A stretch of DNA of 64,000 nucleotides from Candidatus Planktophila dulcis (GTDB lineage: Bacteria; Actinomycetota; Actinomycetes; Nanopelagicales; Nanopelagicaceae). The stretch covers positions 248,001-312,000 of the forward strand of contig NZ_CP016777.1 of assembly GCF_002288225.1 (NCBI RefSeq), given 5' to 3'. The first letter of the stretch is position 1; each line of letters starts with the position of its first letter. The notes beneath the pieces are model-generated. The model was not told the origin of the DNA, did not search any database, and saw only the letters and a program-made list of their open reading frames with translations. The position numbers and the translations under genes were made by a program. Of this stretch, positions 43,974 through 51,554 are shown in pieces.

Positions 43974-44642
43974 ATGAAAATTAAATCGGTTGCAATTTCG
44001 GCAACAGCATTTGTTCTTTTGGGTGGAGTATTAGGGGTTCAGCAATACATTTCATCGCAGATCACTTCAAAGGTTCAGCGAGAGATGCCCAATGCTTCAG
44101 GTATTAGCGCCTCTGTTCCATTGGCAGATGTACCGAGCAATCTAACTTCTGATTTGATTAAATCTGCAGACATAAATATCAAGAGTTTTGCTCTTAAAGA
44201 GAGCGGCACAAAGACTTCGTTAAACATATCTGCATCAAGTATCAGTAAAGCAAAACCAACCCTTGTTGGCTCTTTGGAAATCACTGCCACTATTCCTGCA
44301 TCGACAATTACAAAGTCATCTGAATTCAATGATGCACAAATTGTGGGAAACACATTGCAAGTTTCTGCAGGAGCAGGTGGAATGGGTACAGCGATCCTGA
44401 TTCCAAAGTACTCAAATAGCCAGCTTTATTTTGAACTGCAGAGTGTTTCTATTTTGGGTAATCAAATCCCTGCTTCATCATTACCATCCGATCTTCAAAA
44501 TCAAATTAAAAGCAGGAGCCAAAGAAGTTTGACGCCACCTAAGGGGCTTAAAGTTAAATCCGTTTCACTCAGCAGTAAGGGACTTTCTGTCAAAATGTTC
44601 GGTAACAACATTCAACTGGGCAATCTTGGATCTGGTTTATAG
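43974..44642 (+). CDS. LmeA/DUF2993-like secreted protein
   Basis: 222 residues, first gene of cassette 5. An N-terminal helix (SVAISATAFVLLGGVLGVQQYI) is followed by SSQITSKVQREMPNASGISASVPLADVPSNLTSDLIKSADINIKSF, as in actinobacterial DUF2993 proteins, which include mycobacterial LmeA (needed for lipomannan elongation). The C-terminal PKGLKVKSVSLSSKGLSVKMFGNNI also fits. Ends 8 nt before the next gene. Confidence 0.78.
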   Translation: MKIKSVAISATAFVLLGGVLGVQQYISSQITSKVQREMPNASGISASVPLADVPSNLTSDLIKSADINIKSFALKESGTKTSLNISASSISKAKPTLVGSLEITATIPASTITKSSEFNDAQIVGNTLQVSAGAGGMGTAILIPKYSNSQLYFELQSVSILGNQIPASSLPSDLQNQIKSRSQRSLTPPKGLKVKSVSLSSKGLSVKMFGNNIQLGNLGSGL

Positions 44643-44650
44643 TTGGAACT

Positions 44651-45100
44651 ATGAAGCTTGACATCAAGAAGATATTTCCTAATAATCCTTTGAAGTTTGA
44701 AGGATTTCGCATAATTCGTTTAATTGCTGCTCTCTACATGTCCGTGATGGTAGCTCGCAGTTGCATTCACCTCTTTGCACCTGATGGTGGCGCTCAGAGC
44801 ATCGCCGGCATTGATACATCTGTCGAAGGCGGAAATAACATCATTGCGATTTTTCACCAATGGGGCGCAATACAACTCATTCTCGCCATACTCCTGATTG
44901 TCTTGTTTTTCCGATATCCAGGATTGACTCCATTGATATTGCTAACTCTTACCCTTGATCCAGTCTTGCGATTTGTTGCCGGACAGCAGATGAGTTTAAC
45001 GACCACAGGAACACCACCCGGTGAAGCGCTAAATGGGGTATCCCTTTATCTGCTTTTAGTCTTATTCCTAGGCTCGCTTTGGAACAAAAAGCCAAACTAA
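44651..45100 (+). CDS. membrane protein of unknown function
   Basis: 149 residues, last gene of cassette 5, with about four helices (RIIRLIAALYMSVMVARSCIHLF; IFHQWGAIQLILAILLIVLFF; LTPLILLTLTLDPVLRFV; GVSLYLLLVLFLGSLW). No family recognised. A TATAGT box overlaps the upstream stop, 7 nt before the ATG, so it may have its own start site. Ends 5 nt before core F. Confidence 0.75.
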   Translation: MKLDIKKIFPNNPLKFEGFRIIRLIAALYMSVMVARSCIHLFAPDGGAQSIAGIDTSVEGGNNIIAIFHQWGAIQLILAILLIVLFFRYPGLTPLILLTLTLDPVLRFVAGQQMSLTTTGTPPGEALNGVSLYLLLVLFLGSLWNKKPN

Positions 45101-45105
45101 ATCCT

Positions 45106-45130
45106 TCCGGCTTATAGGGCGACCCTCCTT
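45106..45130 (+). repeat. att-like core, copy F (distal end of the array)
   Basis: The same 25-mer with two T-to-C changes near its 3' end. It lacks arm repeats and is the most diverged copy, as expected for the oldest, original rnpB end. Confidence 0.85.
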
Positions 45131-45137
45131 CACATAA

Positions 45138-45156
45138 TGGTTACTGCGAGTAACCA
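45138..45156 (+). terminator. hairpin beyond core F
   Basis: TGGTTACT / AGTAACCA stem with GCG loop, followed by AATACTTAT. It may be the original rnpB terminator displaced by insertions. Confidence 0.45.
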
Positions 45157-45188
45157 AATACTTATGCCATAATTTATTTGCACTTCGG

Positions 45189-45238
45189 GTTTGGTAGTAA
45201 TCGGGACTTGGTTAATAACCAGGTCCCTTTTGCTTTCC
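45189..45238 (+). repeat. 50-nt terminator repeat, copy 1
   Basis: Identical to 45279-45328. Contains an 11-bp hairpin GGGACTTGGTT AAT AACCAGGTCCC followed by TTTTGCTTT, i.e. a strong rho-independent terminator. Copies start 90 nt apart. Confidence 0.85.
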
Positions 45239-45278
45239 CGCACCGCTTAATTAAATATGCAATAATTGGACTCCGCTT

Positions 45279-45328
45279 GTTTGGTAGTAATCGGGACTTG
45301 GTTAATAACCAGGTCCCTTTTGCTTTCC
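45279..45328 (+). repeat. 50-nt terminator repeat, copy 2
   Basis: Exact second copy of 45189-45238, including the hairpin and T-run. The 40 nt between copies and the 76 nt after copy 2 hold no gene I can see. Confidence 0.85.
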
Positions 45329-45404
45329 AAGATAGTTTTTATCCACAAGTTGACCCAATTAAAAATTTCACCAGTTGCTAAATGCGTACCTTCGCTCCCG
45401 TGTT

Positions 45405-45479
45405 GGGGGCGTGTTGTAATTGGCAGCAATCGTGTTTACCAAACCCGAAGTGCGGGTTCAAATCCCGTCGCCTCCACCA
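45405..45479 (+). tRNA. tRNA with Gly/Gln-like arms and apparent ACC anticodon
   Basis: Cloverleaf with acceptor GGGGGCG/CGCCTCC (one G-T pair), discriminator A and encoded CCA (45477-45479), D arm TTGT-AATTGGCA-GCAA, T arm GCGGG-TTCAAAT-CCCGT. The anticodon stem CGTGT/ACCCG has a T-C mismatch and the loop TTACCAA gives ACC (Gly). An unmodified A34 glycine tRNA is unusual in bacteria, so this may be a specialised or decaying tRNA. Unlike tRNA-Val here, it encodes CCA. Confidence 0.7.
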
Positions 45480-45603
45480 CAGTCTTAACTGTTGCAGCTC
45501 GATCTATTGGTAATGGTCAAAAGAGTTGCAGCAGATATGCATGGGAGGGCCCCGAGAAATCGAGGCCCTTTCCAGTTTCTTGGCTCGTTAGGTGAGAATT
45601 CGA

Positions 45604-45609
45604 TATTCT
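45604..45609 (+). promoter_or_regulatory. -10 box of a leaderless promoter
   Basis: TATTCT, 6 nt before the ATG at 45616. Confidence 0.55.
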
Positions 45610-45615
45610 CAGTTC

Positions 45616-46098
45616 ATGACTTCAGAAAAAGTTCGCTCCGAGATTTTCAATACAGGCAATCCCAAGATTAAGTCTGCTCGAATCATTGTTGAGGCAAGCC
45701 CGTCGACGATTTTTGCAATTCTCAGTAATCCCAAGAGACATAGAGATATCGACGGTAGCGCTACCGTTACTGCAAATGTGAGTGGCCCTGAGGCCCTAGT
45801 CCTTGGATCGAAATTCGGAATGAAGATGAGACTTGGAATTACTTATTGGATTACAAATACAGTTGTTGAGTATAAGAAGGATGAACTCATCGCTTGGCGC
45901 CACCTCGGCCGCTGGAGATGGCGATATGAGCTGACGGATCTTGGGAATGGCTCAACGCAAGTTACTGAGAGCTTCGACGGAACTTATGCACCAGCGGTTG
46001 CGCAGGTGTGGCTGAACTTTCGTAAGGCTTACCCTTGGACCCAACTCGCTGTGGCAAAGACTTTGGTGCGTTTGAAAGCCGTCGCTGAGGCGAGTTAA
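45616..46098 (+). CDS. SRPBCC family protein
   Basis: 160 residues, START-like ligand-binding fold: IKSARIIVEASPSTIFAILSNPKRHRDID at the start, ITNTVVEYKKDELIAWRHLGRWRWRYELTDLGNGSTQVTESFDG in the middle. Binds a hydrophobic small molecule of unknown identity. ATG 45616 is set by the -10 box. Followed by a YCII-like gene 9 nt later. Confidence 0.88.
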   Translation: MTSEKVRSEIFNTGNPKIKSARIIVEASPSTIFAILSNPKRHRDIDGSATVTANVSGPEALVLGSKFGMKMRLGITYWITNTVVEYKKDELIAWRHLGRWRWRYELTDLGNGSTQVTESFDGTYAPAVAQVWLNFRKAYPWTQLAVAKTLVRLKAVAEAS

Positions 46099-46107
46099 GG
46101 TACCGGA

Positions 46108-46431
46108 ATGAAATTTCTCATCTCAGTAATTGATGATCTCTCTAATTCGGGTACTCCTGCTGAGATGGTTGCCATTGATGCATTTAATGATCAACTTCGC
46201 GCCAATGGCCAGTGGATATTCGCCTGGGGAATGCAGGCTCCTGAGACAGCAACGGTGATTGATAATCGCGGTGGAGCCAATTCAGAAACAGGTCATCCAC
46301 TATTCGATTCCAAAGAGCATTACAGCGGGCTCTGGTTGATTGAAGCAGCCGATGCAGCAACTGCAAAGAAGTTGGCTTTTGATGCCTCAAATGCATGCAA
46401 CCGAAAAGTTGAACTACGCCCGCTTCACTGA
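46108..46431 (+). CDS. YCII-related domain protein
   Basis: 107 residues, dimeric ferredoxin-like fold of the YCII family: MVAIDAFNDQLRANGQWIFAWGMQAPETATVIDNRG...SGLWLIEAADAATAKKLAFDASNACNRKVELRPLH. Usually small dehydratases or chlorohydrolase-like enzymes; activity unknown. TAAGGT lies 6 nt upstream, serving as a -10 box or a Shine-Dalgarno. Confidence 0.85.
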   Translation: MKFLISVIDDLSNSGTPAEMVAIDAFNDQLRANGQWIFAWGMQAPETATVIDNRGGANSETGHPLFDSKEHYSGLWLIEAADAATAKKLAFDASNACNRKVELRPLH

Positions 46432-46569
46432 ATTAGCTAACGAAAGTAATAATCGCACCAGTAACAATTAAGTTCGGTACATTCAGATGTTTAAAGTTGA
46501 GACTGAGCGAAGATCATTGCATCTGCTAAAAGCTCAACCGATTCCTCTTCATAGTTAGTTCTAAAACTA

Positions 46570-47469
46570 TTACTTGACTCTATTCACATTTGATAAGGCC
46601 CATAGAACGCAGAGAACGATTCCGATAGCAGATAACGCCATCGTAAGCGTTACGGTTTCACCAAGTAGGAGCGCAGACCAACCCAAAGTCATGATTGCTT
46701 GCAATTGCTGCACCTGAGATCCGTGAGCAACACCAAAGTCACGTAGCCCTCGATACCAAGCAAAGAAGCCTAGATACATTGAGGACAAACCAATTGCTAG
46801 CAATCCAAAGAGTGCATCACCATGGAATGAGTAATCTGCATTTGTCTGCGCATAGACAAAGGCTGCGGCAGGTAGTGCGATGGGAAGACTTACAACGACA
46901 ACCCAGGAAATGACCTGCCAACCAGGCATATGCGAGGTCAGTGCAGCACCTTCCACATAACAGTAGGAGGAAGCGATCACTGCTCCAATAATGAGCAGAT
47001 CAGTCTTGAGATCTGCATTGGTGCCGCCACCACGAGTGATGGAAAATGCCACGAGAAGGACTGTTCCAAGTGATGAAGCAACCCAGAAAGAAAGTCCAGG
47101 ATGCTTCTTATGTTTAATGACTGCGATGATTGCTGTAACAAGGGGCATCACAGCTGCAATCACTGAAACATGTGCTGAAGTGGTTCTCTGTAAAGCAAGT
47201 GCAATCAAGATTGGCCAACCAAAGACAGCACCTGCTGCCGTAAATGCTGTGGGCTTCCACAAATTACGAGGAAGCATCGGAACTTTGGCAATCATCATCA
47301 GCGGTATTGCTATGACTGCAGCAATCACAGGGCGTGCAAAAGCTGTAAAGAATGGATCAAAGCTCTTCAGGGCCAGCTTGGTAAATGGCAGTGAGAGTGA
47401 GAATGCAAAGATTCCAAGAAAGGCGAAGAGCAGCCCACTTCGTTGGGTCTTACTCAGCGCTACTGCCAT
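46570..47469 (-). CDS. EamA/DMT family transporter
   Basis: 299 residues with ten helices in two EamA repeats (SGLLFAFLGIFAFSLSLPFTKLALKSFDPFFTAFARPVIAAVIAIPLM; LGFFAWYRGLRDFGVAHGSQVQQLQAIMTLGWSALLLGETVT). ATG 47469 lies 2 nt past the iolG stop; the longer frame overlaps iolG. Last gene of the inositol operon, so it may move an inositol-related metabolite, though DMT substrates vary widely. The 46432-46569 gap shows nothing clear. Confidence 0.88.
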   Translation of the reverse strand: MAVALSKTQRSGLLFAFLGIFAFSLSLPFTKLALKSFDPFFTAFARPVIAAVIAIPLMMIAKVPMLPRNLWKPTAFTAAGAVFGWPILIALALQRTTSAHVSVIAAVMPLVTAIIAVIKHKKHPGLSFWVASSLGTVLLVAFSITRGGGTNADLKTDLLIIGAVIASSYCYVEGAALTSHMPGWQVISWVVVVSLPIALPAAAFVYAQTNADYSFHGDALFGLLAIGLSSMYLGFFAWYRGLRDFGVAHGSQVQQLQAIMTLGWSALLLGETVTLTMALSAIGIVLCVLWALSNVNRVK

Positions 47470-47473
47470 GTAC

Positions 47474-48481
47474 TTACTTGAGATTAACTTTGATTGATTT
47501 ACCTGTGTGAGCTGATTCATGAGCTGCATCGGCAAGAATGAGGGCAGCTCGTCCATCATCGTAGGTTGAACCTAGAACTTTGCCAGTCTTGATTCCCTCG
47601 ATAAAGAGTTTGAGTTCATTGCGGTAGGAGTCTGCATAGCGCTCAAGGAAGAAGTCCATAAATGGCTCCCCTGCAGTAGTTCCATCCTTGGTAAATGACT
47701 TCACCGTTGTATCGGAGAGGTTGCTGATCTGAAGCATTCCCTTATCACCGAAGATTTCAGCGCGCTGGTCATAACCAAAAGCCGCATGGCGAGAGTTCAC
47801 CACTGTGATGAGCTCATTATTTGAGCCCTTCATAATGACGCTGATATTGTCGAAATCGCCTTCTTCTTTAATGTAATCACAGAAGCTGTTGGCACCGAAT
47901 GCAGTCACTTCAACAATATCTGGGACAAAATTACGAGCCATATCAAAGTCATGGATCGTCATATCTCTAAAGATTCCTCCAGAGACTGCGATGTAGCCTT
48001 GAGGTGCTGGCCCTGGATCACGGCTTGTAAGGATCACTTGTTCTACGGTTCCGATTGCACCGCTTGCAACCTTTGCCTTAAGCGCTTTGTACTGTGGATC
48101 TTGTCTGCGGTTAAAACCAAGAGTGATATTGGTCTTTGCAGAGTTCGCTAGCGCACGAAATTCTTCAACATTCTTCACATCAAGATCAATGGGCTTCTCA
48201 CACAGTGCGTGCACACCAGCTGCGATGCATTCACGTAGGAGCGGAATATGAGTTGCTGTTGGTGATCCGATAATGACTGCATCAATCTCACCTGAGGCAA
48301 TAACTGCTGAAGGATCATTAGAGACTTTGCCACCAAATGCTGCTGTGACCTTCTTCGCATTCTCTTCAAATGGATCAACTACATAGACAAGCTCAAGTTC
48401 GGGGGTGTCATTGACGCTTCCAGCGTGAACATAGCCAATGCGACCGGCACCGATAATTGCGATTCTGAGTTTCTGTGTCAT
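47474..48481 (-). CDS. iolG: inositol 2-dehydrogenase-like Gfo/Idh oxidoreductase
   Basis: 335 residues. Rossmann motif IIGAGRIGYVHAGS, catalytic CEKPIDLDVKNV, then LGFNRRQDPQYKALK and DMTIHDFDMARNFV (Asp/His pair) as in IolG. It oxidises myo-inositol to scyllo-inosose with NAD. The iolE-D-B-A neighbours support the assignment. Confidence 0.92.
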   Translation of the reverse strand: MTQKLRIAIIGAGRIGYVHAGSVNDTPELELVYVVDPFEENAKKVTAAFGGKVSNDPSAVIASGEIDAVIIGSPTATHIPLLRECIAAGVHALCEKPIDLDVKNVEEFRALANSAKTNITLGFNRRQDPQYKALKAKVASGAIGTVEQVILTSRDPGPAPQGYIAVSGGIFRDMTIHDFDMARNFVPDIVEVTAFGANSFCDYIKEEGDFDNISVIMKGSNNELITVVNSRHAAFGYDQRAEIFGDKGMLQISNLSDTTVKSFTKDGTTAGEPFMDFFLERYADSYRNELKLFIEGIKTGKVLGSTYDDGRAALILADAAHESAHTGKSIKVNLK

Positions 48482-48517
48482 TGCATGAGCCTATTCCTAG
48501 ATGAGTAGTGGGTGAAA

Positions 48518-49540
48518 TTACTTGTAGCGAGTTCCGATGAGATTGCCAATCTCAAGAACGGTCTTGATATTGGAGAGTGAATCGTGATGTGTGTAAAGAG
48601 GGCCTTCAAGAAGACCTTGGTCAACATATTGAGCAAAGGCATGCACCTGATAGATAAGCCCAAAATGTTCAGGAATTCCAAGGTCATCAACCCACGTGCT
48701 CTGAGCTCCATTAAATGTGGATTCGTGGAAGGTAATAGAAGATGGAGTAAACCAAGGGGTTCCAAATGTGATTGCACCCTTTGAACCAGAGACCCCAGCC
48801 CAGTGAGGAAGAGTTGTGCGAGCTGAGAGAACGAAGTTAGAACGTGATCCATTAGCAAAGCGCATAAAGGTATGAGTCTCTTCATCAATATCATTGGGAT
48901 GTAACTTTCCAAATGCATGAATCTCGTCGGGATTACCTAAGAATTGTTGAGACAGAGCCGCCGGGTAGATACCCATATCAATAATGGGATTTCCGCCACC
49001 CAGAGTAAAGAGGCGAGTAACTCCGAGATTGTTCTGGCAGAAGTTAGAGACAACGAGTTCAACATCACCGAGTGCACCATCTGCAACTAGTTGTCGGGCA
49101 ATATCCATCTGTGGCAAGAAGCGTGTCCACATCGCCTCCATAGCAAGAACCTTCTTCGCTTTAGCCGCTGCATAGATCTGCTGCGCCTCGTCGTAATCCA
49201 TAGTGATTGGCTTTTCTATCAACACATGCTTGCCTGCGTTAATGGCAACAAGTGCGACCTCTAAGCGATCTGATGGAAGTGTGCCGAGGTAGATGGCATC
49301 AATATCATCGCGAGCAGCAAGTTCTTCATAAGAGTTATGGAAGGAGTCGATATTCCACTTCTGAGCAAAAGCTTCAGCTTTGCCAGGTGTGCGAGATGCC
49401 ACTGCAACAAATTGTTGATTTGAATTAAGTTGCGCGGTTTTTACCATCGCCTCTGAAATCCAACCTGCACCAAAGATTCCCCACCGTAGTGGCTTTGATT
49501 CAGCTGCTGTGAAGATATGTGGCTTTGGTAGTGCGCTCAT
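48518..49540 (-). CDS. Gfo/Idh/MocA oxidoreductase, second copy in the inositol operon
   Basis: 340 residues. GIFGAGWISEAMVKTA Rossmann motif, LIEKPITMDYDEAQQ, and MDIARQLVADGALGD; overall closer to the dihydrodiol-dehydrogenase branch than to IolG. In this operon it could act on scyllo-inositol or another stereoisomer (inference). Confidence 0.88.
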   Translation of the reverse strand: MSALPKPHIFTAAESKPLRWGIFGAGWISEAMVKTAQLNSNQQFVAVASRTPGKAEAFAQKWNIDSFHNSYEELAARDDIDAIYLGTLPSDRLEVALVAINAGKHVLIEKPITMDYDEAQQIYAAAKAKKVLAMEAMWTRFLPQMDIARQLVADGALGDVELVVSNFCQNNLGVTRLFTLGGGNPIIDMGIYPAALSQQFLGNPDEIHAFGKLHPNDIDEETHTFMRFANGSRSNFVLSARTTLPHWAGVSGSKGAITFGTPWFTPSSITFHESTFNGAQSTWVDDLGIPEHFGLIYQVHAFAQYVDQGLLEGPLYTHHDSLSNIKTVLEIGNLIGTRYK

Positions 49541-49549
49541 TATTAGCCT

Positions 49550-50626
49550 TTACTTATCTGGATTAGGAACGGTGACATCACGAACAAATGATTCGAGATC
49601 GTTAACTGATTGCAAGAATCCACGAAGTGTACGCAGAGTTCCTCCGAAGTTTGTGAAATCTTCTACTGCAAGACCATCAACGTCATACATCTTTCTAAAC
49701 TCTGGGAAGTTCTCCAAGAGTGGGTCAAGAATGCGGGCTTCGATTGGCTCATTCACACTATTGAGGTTGGGGGTAATTCCCATCTCATTGATCTTGACCT
49801 GCCATGAATATGGGGGAGAGATGACGCAATCCCCACCGAGAATTTCAGACCAGTGCATGTGGTTACGAAAGGCAGCTGAGAGCAAACGTGTGCGATAGCC
49901 GCGCTGCTGATAAATCTTGTGTGCATTCCTAAAGACTGCAACACCTGACCACTCTAAGATCTCTGGATCGACTTTAGCGCCCAATTTTTCGGCGCTCACT
50001 TTCACCCAATCATCAACACGTCCCACCATGATGGTGCAGACAGGGCCCATCTGCGAGATATCAAGACCTTCTGCTTCACGGCGCTTAAGACCCCGTTCGA
50101 TCGCTTCAGCAACTGCCACCGTTTGTGCCACAGAGAATGAAACTGTCGCATTCAGGCTCACACCTTGATATGTAGCCTCTTCAAAAGCAGATATTGCCTC
50201 AGTCGTGACAGGAATTTTCACAATCATATTCTTGGCAAGCCGTGAAAACTCCACTGCTTGTTCTGCAAGCGCCTGTGCATTTCTGAAGTTACGAGGGTCA
50301 GTTTGAATCGAAAGACGACCATTGCGGCCGTTGTATTTCTCAAACTCACCTTCAAGCAGCTTTGCAGCATTTGTTGAGAGCTCTTTAACCATCGCCCAAC
50401 CAATTTCATCTTCTGTGGCTGCCGGATGAGACTTGGCATATTCCTTAATGCGAGAGACCCAGTGAGGTGCATCTGCCTTGATAGCAGTCAGTGCAATAAC
50501 CGGATTGCATGTTGCTCCAACGATTCCCCAGTTAAGTGCATCCTTTAACTCTTTGGGATCTGCCGAGTCATTCCAGAGAACTGTTGGGGAGTTCTCCTTC
50601 ATATAGAGAAATGGTGATTGAGTCAT
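49550..50626 (-). CDS. transaldolase-family protein
   Basis: 358 residues. TIM-barrel features GIVGATCNPVIAL, Schiff-base Lys in AKNMIVKIPVT, GVSLNATVSFSVAQ, and GPVCTIMVGRVDDWVK. The long, non-canonical C-terminus (YGLAVEDF-like MYDVDGLAVEDFTNFGGT) differs from TalA/B. Its presence between iolE and the oxidoreductases suggests it handles a carbon fragment of inositol breakdown, possibly in place of a classical IolJ aldolase; unproven. Confidence 0.85.
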   Translation of the reverse strand: MTQSPFLYMKENSPTVLWNDSADPKELKDALNWGIVGATCNPVIALTAIKADAPHWVSRIKEYAKSHPAATEDEIGWAMVKELSTNAAKLLEGEFEKYNGRNGRLSIQTDPRNFRNAQALAEQAVEFSRLAKNMIVKIPVTTEAISAFEEATYQGVSLNATVSFSVAQTVAVAEAIERGLKRREAEGLDISQMGPVCTIMVGRVDDWVKVSAEKLGAKVDPEILEWSGVAVFRNAHKIYQQRGYRTRLLSAAFRNHMHWSEILGGDCVISPPYSWQVKINEMGITPNLNSVNEPIEARILDPLLENFPEFRKMYDVDGLAVEDFTNFGGTLRTLRGFLQSVNDLESFVRDVTVPNPDK

Positions 50627-50630
50627 TTCT

Positions 50631-51545
50631 CTACTTCACTCGAGCAGCGCGTGTTGCAGCAAGGATGTGCTCGCGTGTGCGCTGGGCAATAGGAAATGGC
50701 ATATCAACTGGGCATCCATACATATCTTGCTCAATGATGGCAAAGATTTCTGGATTGATTTCTAGTGCGCGCTCAATGATGGGAGCAAACTTTGGAACTC
50801 CTTCAAAGCCAGGCTCTGTCATAACGCCCTTGGCAACGGCGTCACCAAAAGGAACATCATTCTTTAGCGTCTCAGCCAAGATATCGGGATGCACTTGCTT
50901 CAGATGCAAGTATCCAATGCGCTCTGGATAAGCGTTCATCAACTTGAGGTTATCGCCCAAGTAATAAGCAAAGTGACCGGTATCAAGGCATAGATTTGAA
51001 TACTTCGGATCAGTCTCTTGCAGGTAGCGCTCAACTTCTTGATAGGTACCGATATGGCTATCTGCATGGGAGTGGAATTGTTGATGGATTCCAAACTCTT
51101 CAAGAAGTGCCTTACCTAACTTGTTATGTCCTGCTGCAAGTCGCTTCCACTGCTCATTAGAGAGTGTGCGTGATTCTCGAGCTTGACCGGTCTTGTCATC
51201 TCGCCATAGATCTGGAATAACAACGAGGTGTTCAACACCTAACTTGGAGACTAGGTTTGCCACAGCAAGTGCTTGATCCCAAGCTCGCTGCCATTGGCTC
51301 TCATCTTCCTTGTGAAAACCTGTAAAGACTGTTCCCGCAGTCATTTTTAAGTTTCGCTTACCGAGCTCATCTTCAAGCTGCTTAGGATCTGTTGGAAGAT
51401 AACCGTAGGGTCCAAGTTCAATCCAGTGGTAACCAGCTTCTACAACTTCATCAAGGAAGCGATCCCAAGGAACCTGATGCGGTTCACTGGGAAACCAGAC
51501 GCCCCATGAATCAGGTGCTGTGCCTACGCGGATCTGTGCTGTCAT
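50631..51545 (-). CDS. iolE: 2-keto-myo-inositol dehydratase-like TIM barrel protein
   Basis: 304 residues, xylose-isomerase-like fold: VGTAPDSWGVWFPSEPHQVPWDRFLDEVVEAGYHWIELGPYGYLP is the typical IolE start, with metal ligands in LCLDTGHFAYYLGD, YLHLKQVHPD and AIIEQDMYG. Dehydrates scyllo-inosose to the trione intermediate. Four nt from the transaldolase gene. Confidence 0.93.
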   Translation of the reverse strand: MTAQIRVGTAPDSWGVWFPSEPHQVPWDRFLDEVVEAGYHWIELGPYGYLPTDPKQLEDELGKRNLKMTAGTVFTGFHKEDESQWQRAWDQALAVANLVSKLGVEHLVVIPDLWRDDKTGQARESRTLSNEQWKRLAAGHNKLGKALLEEFGIHQQFHSHADSHIGTYQEVERYLQETDPKYSNLCLDTGHFAYYLGDNLKLMNAYPERIGYLHLKQVHPDILAETLKNDVPFGDAVAKGVMTEPGFEGVPKFAPIIERALEINPEIFAIIEQDMYGCPVDMPFPIAQRTREHILAATRAARVK

Positions 51546-51554
51546 GACTTGCCC

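Noticed and set aside
45189-45328. Two identical repeats with a 40-nt spacer, resembling a minimal CRISPR array
   Set aside because: Only two copies, each a hairpin followed by a T-run, and no cas gene in the window; terminators explain it better.
45178-45381. A 67-codon frame with an internally repeated FGSNRDLVNNQVPFAF segment
   Set aside because: The peptide repeat is just translation of the 50-nt terminator repeat; no ribosome site and no sensible protein.
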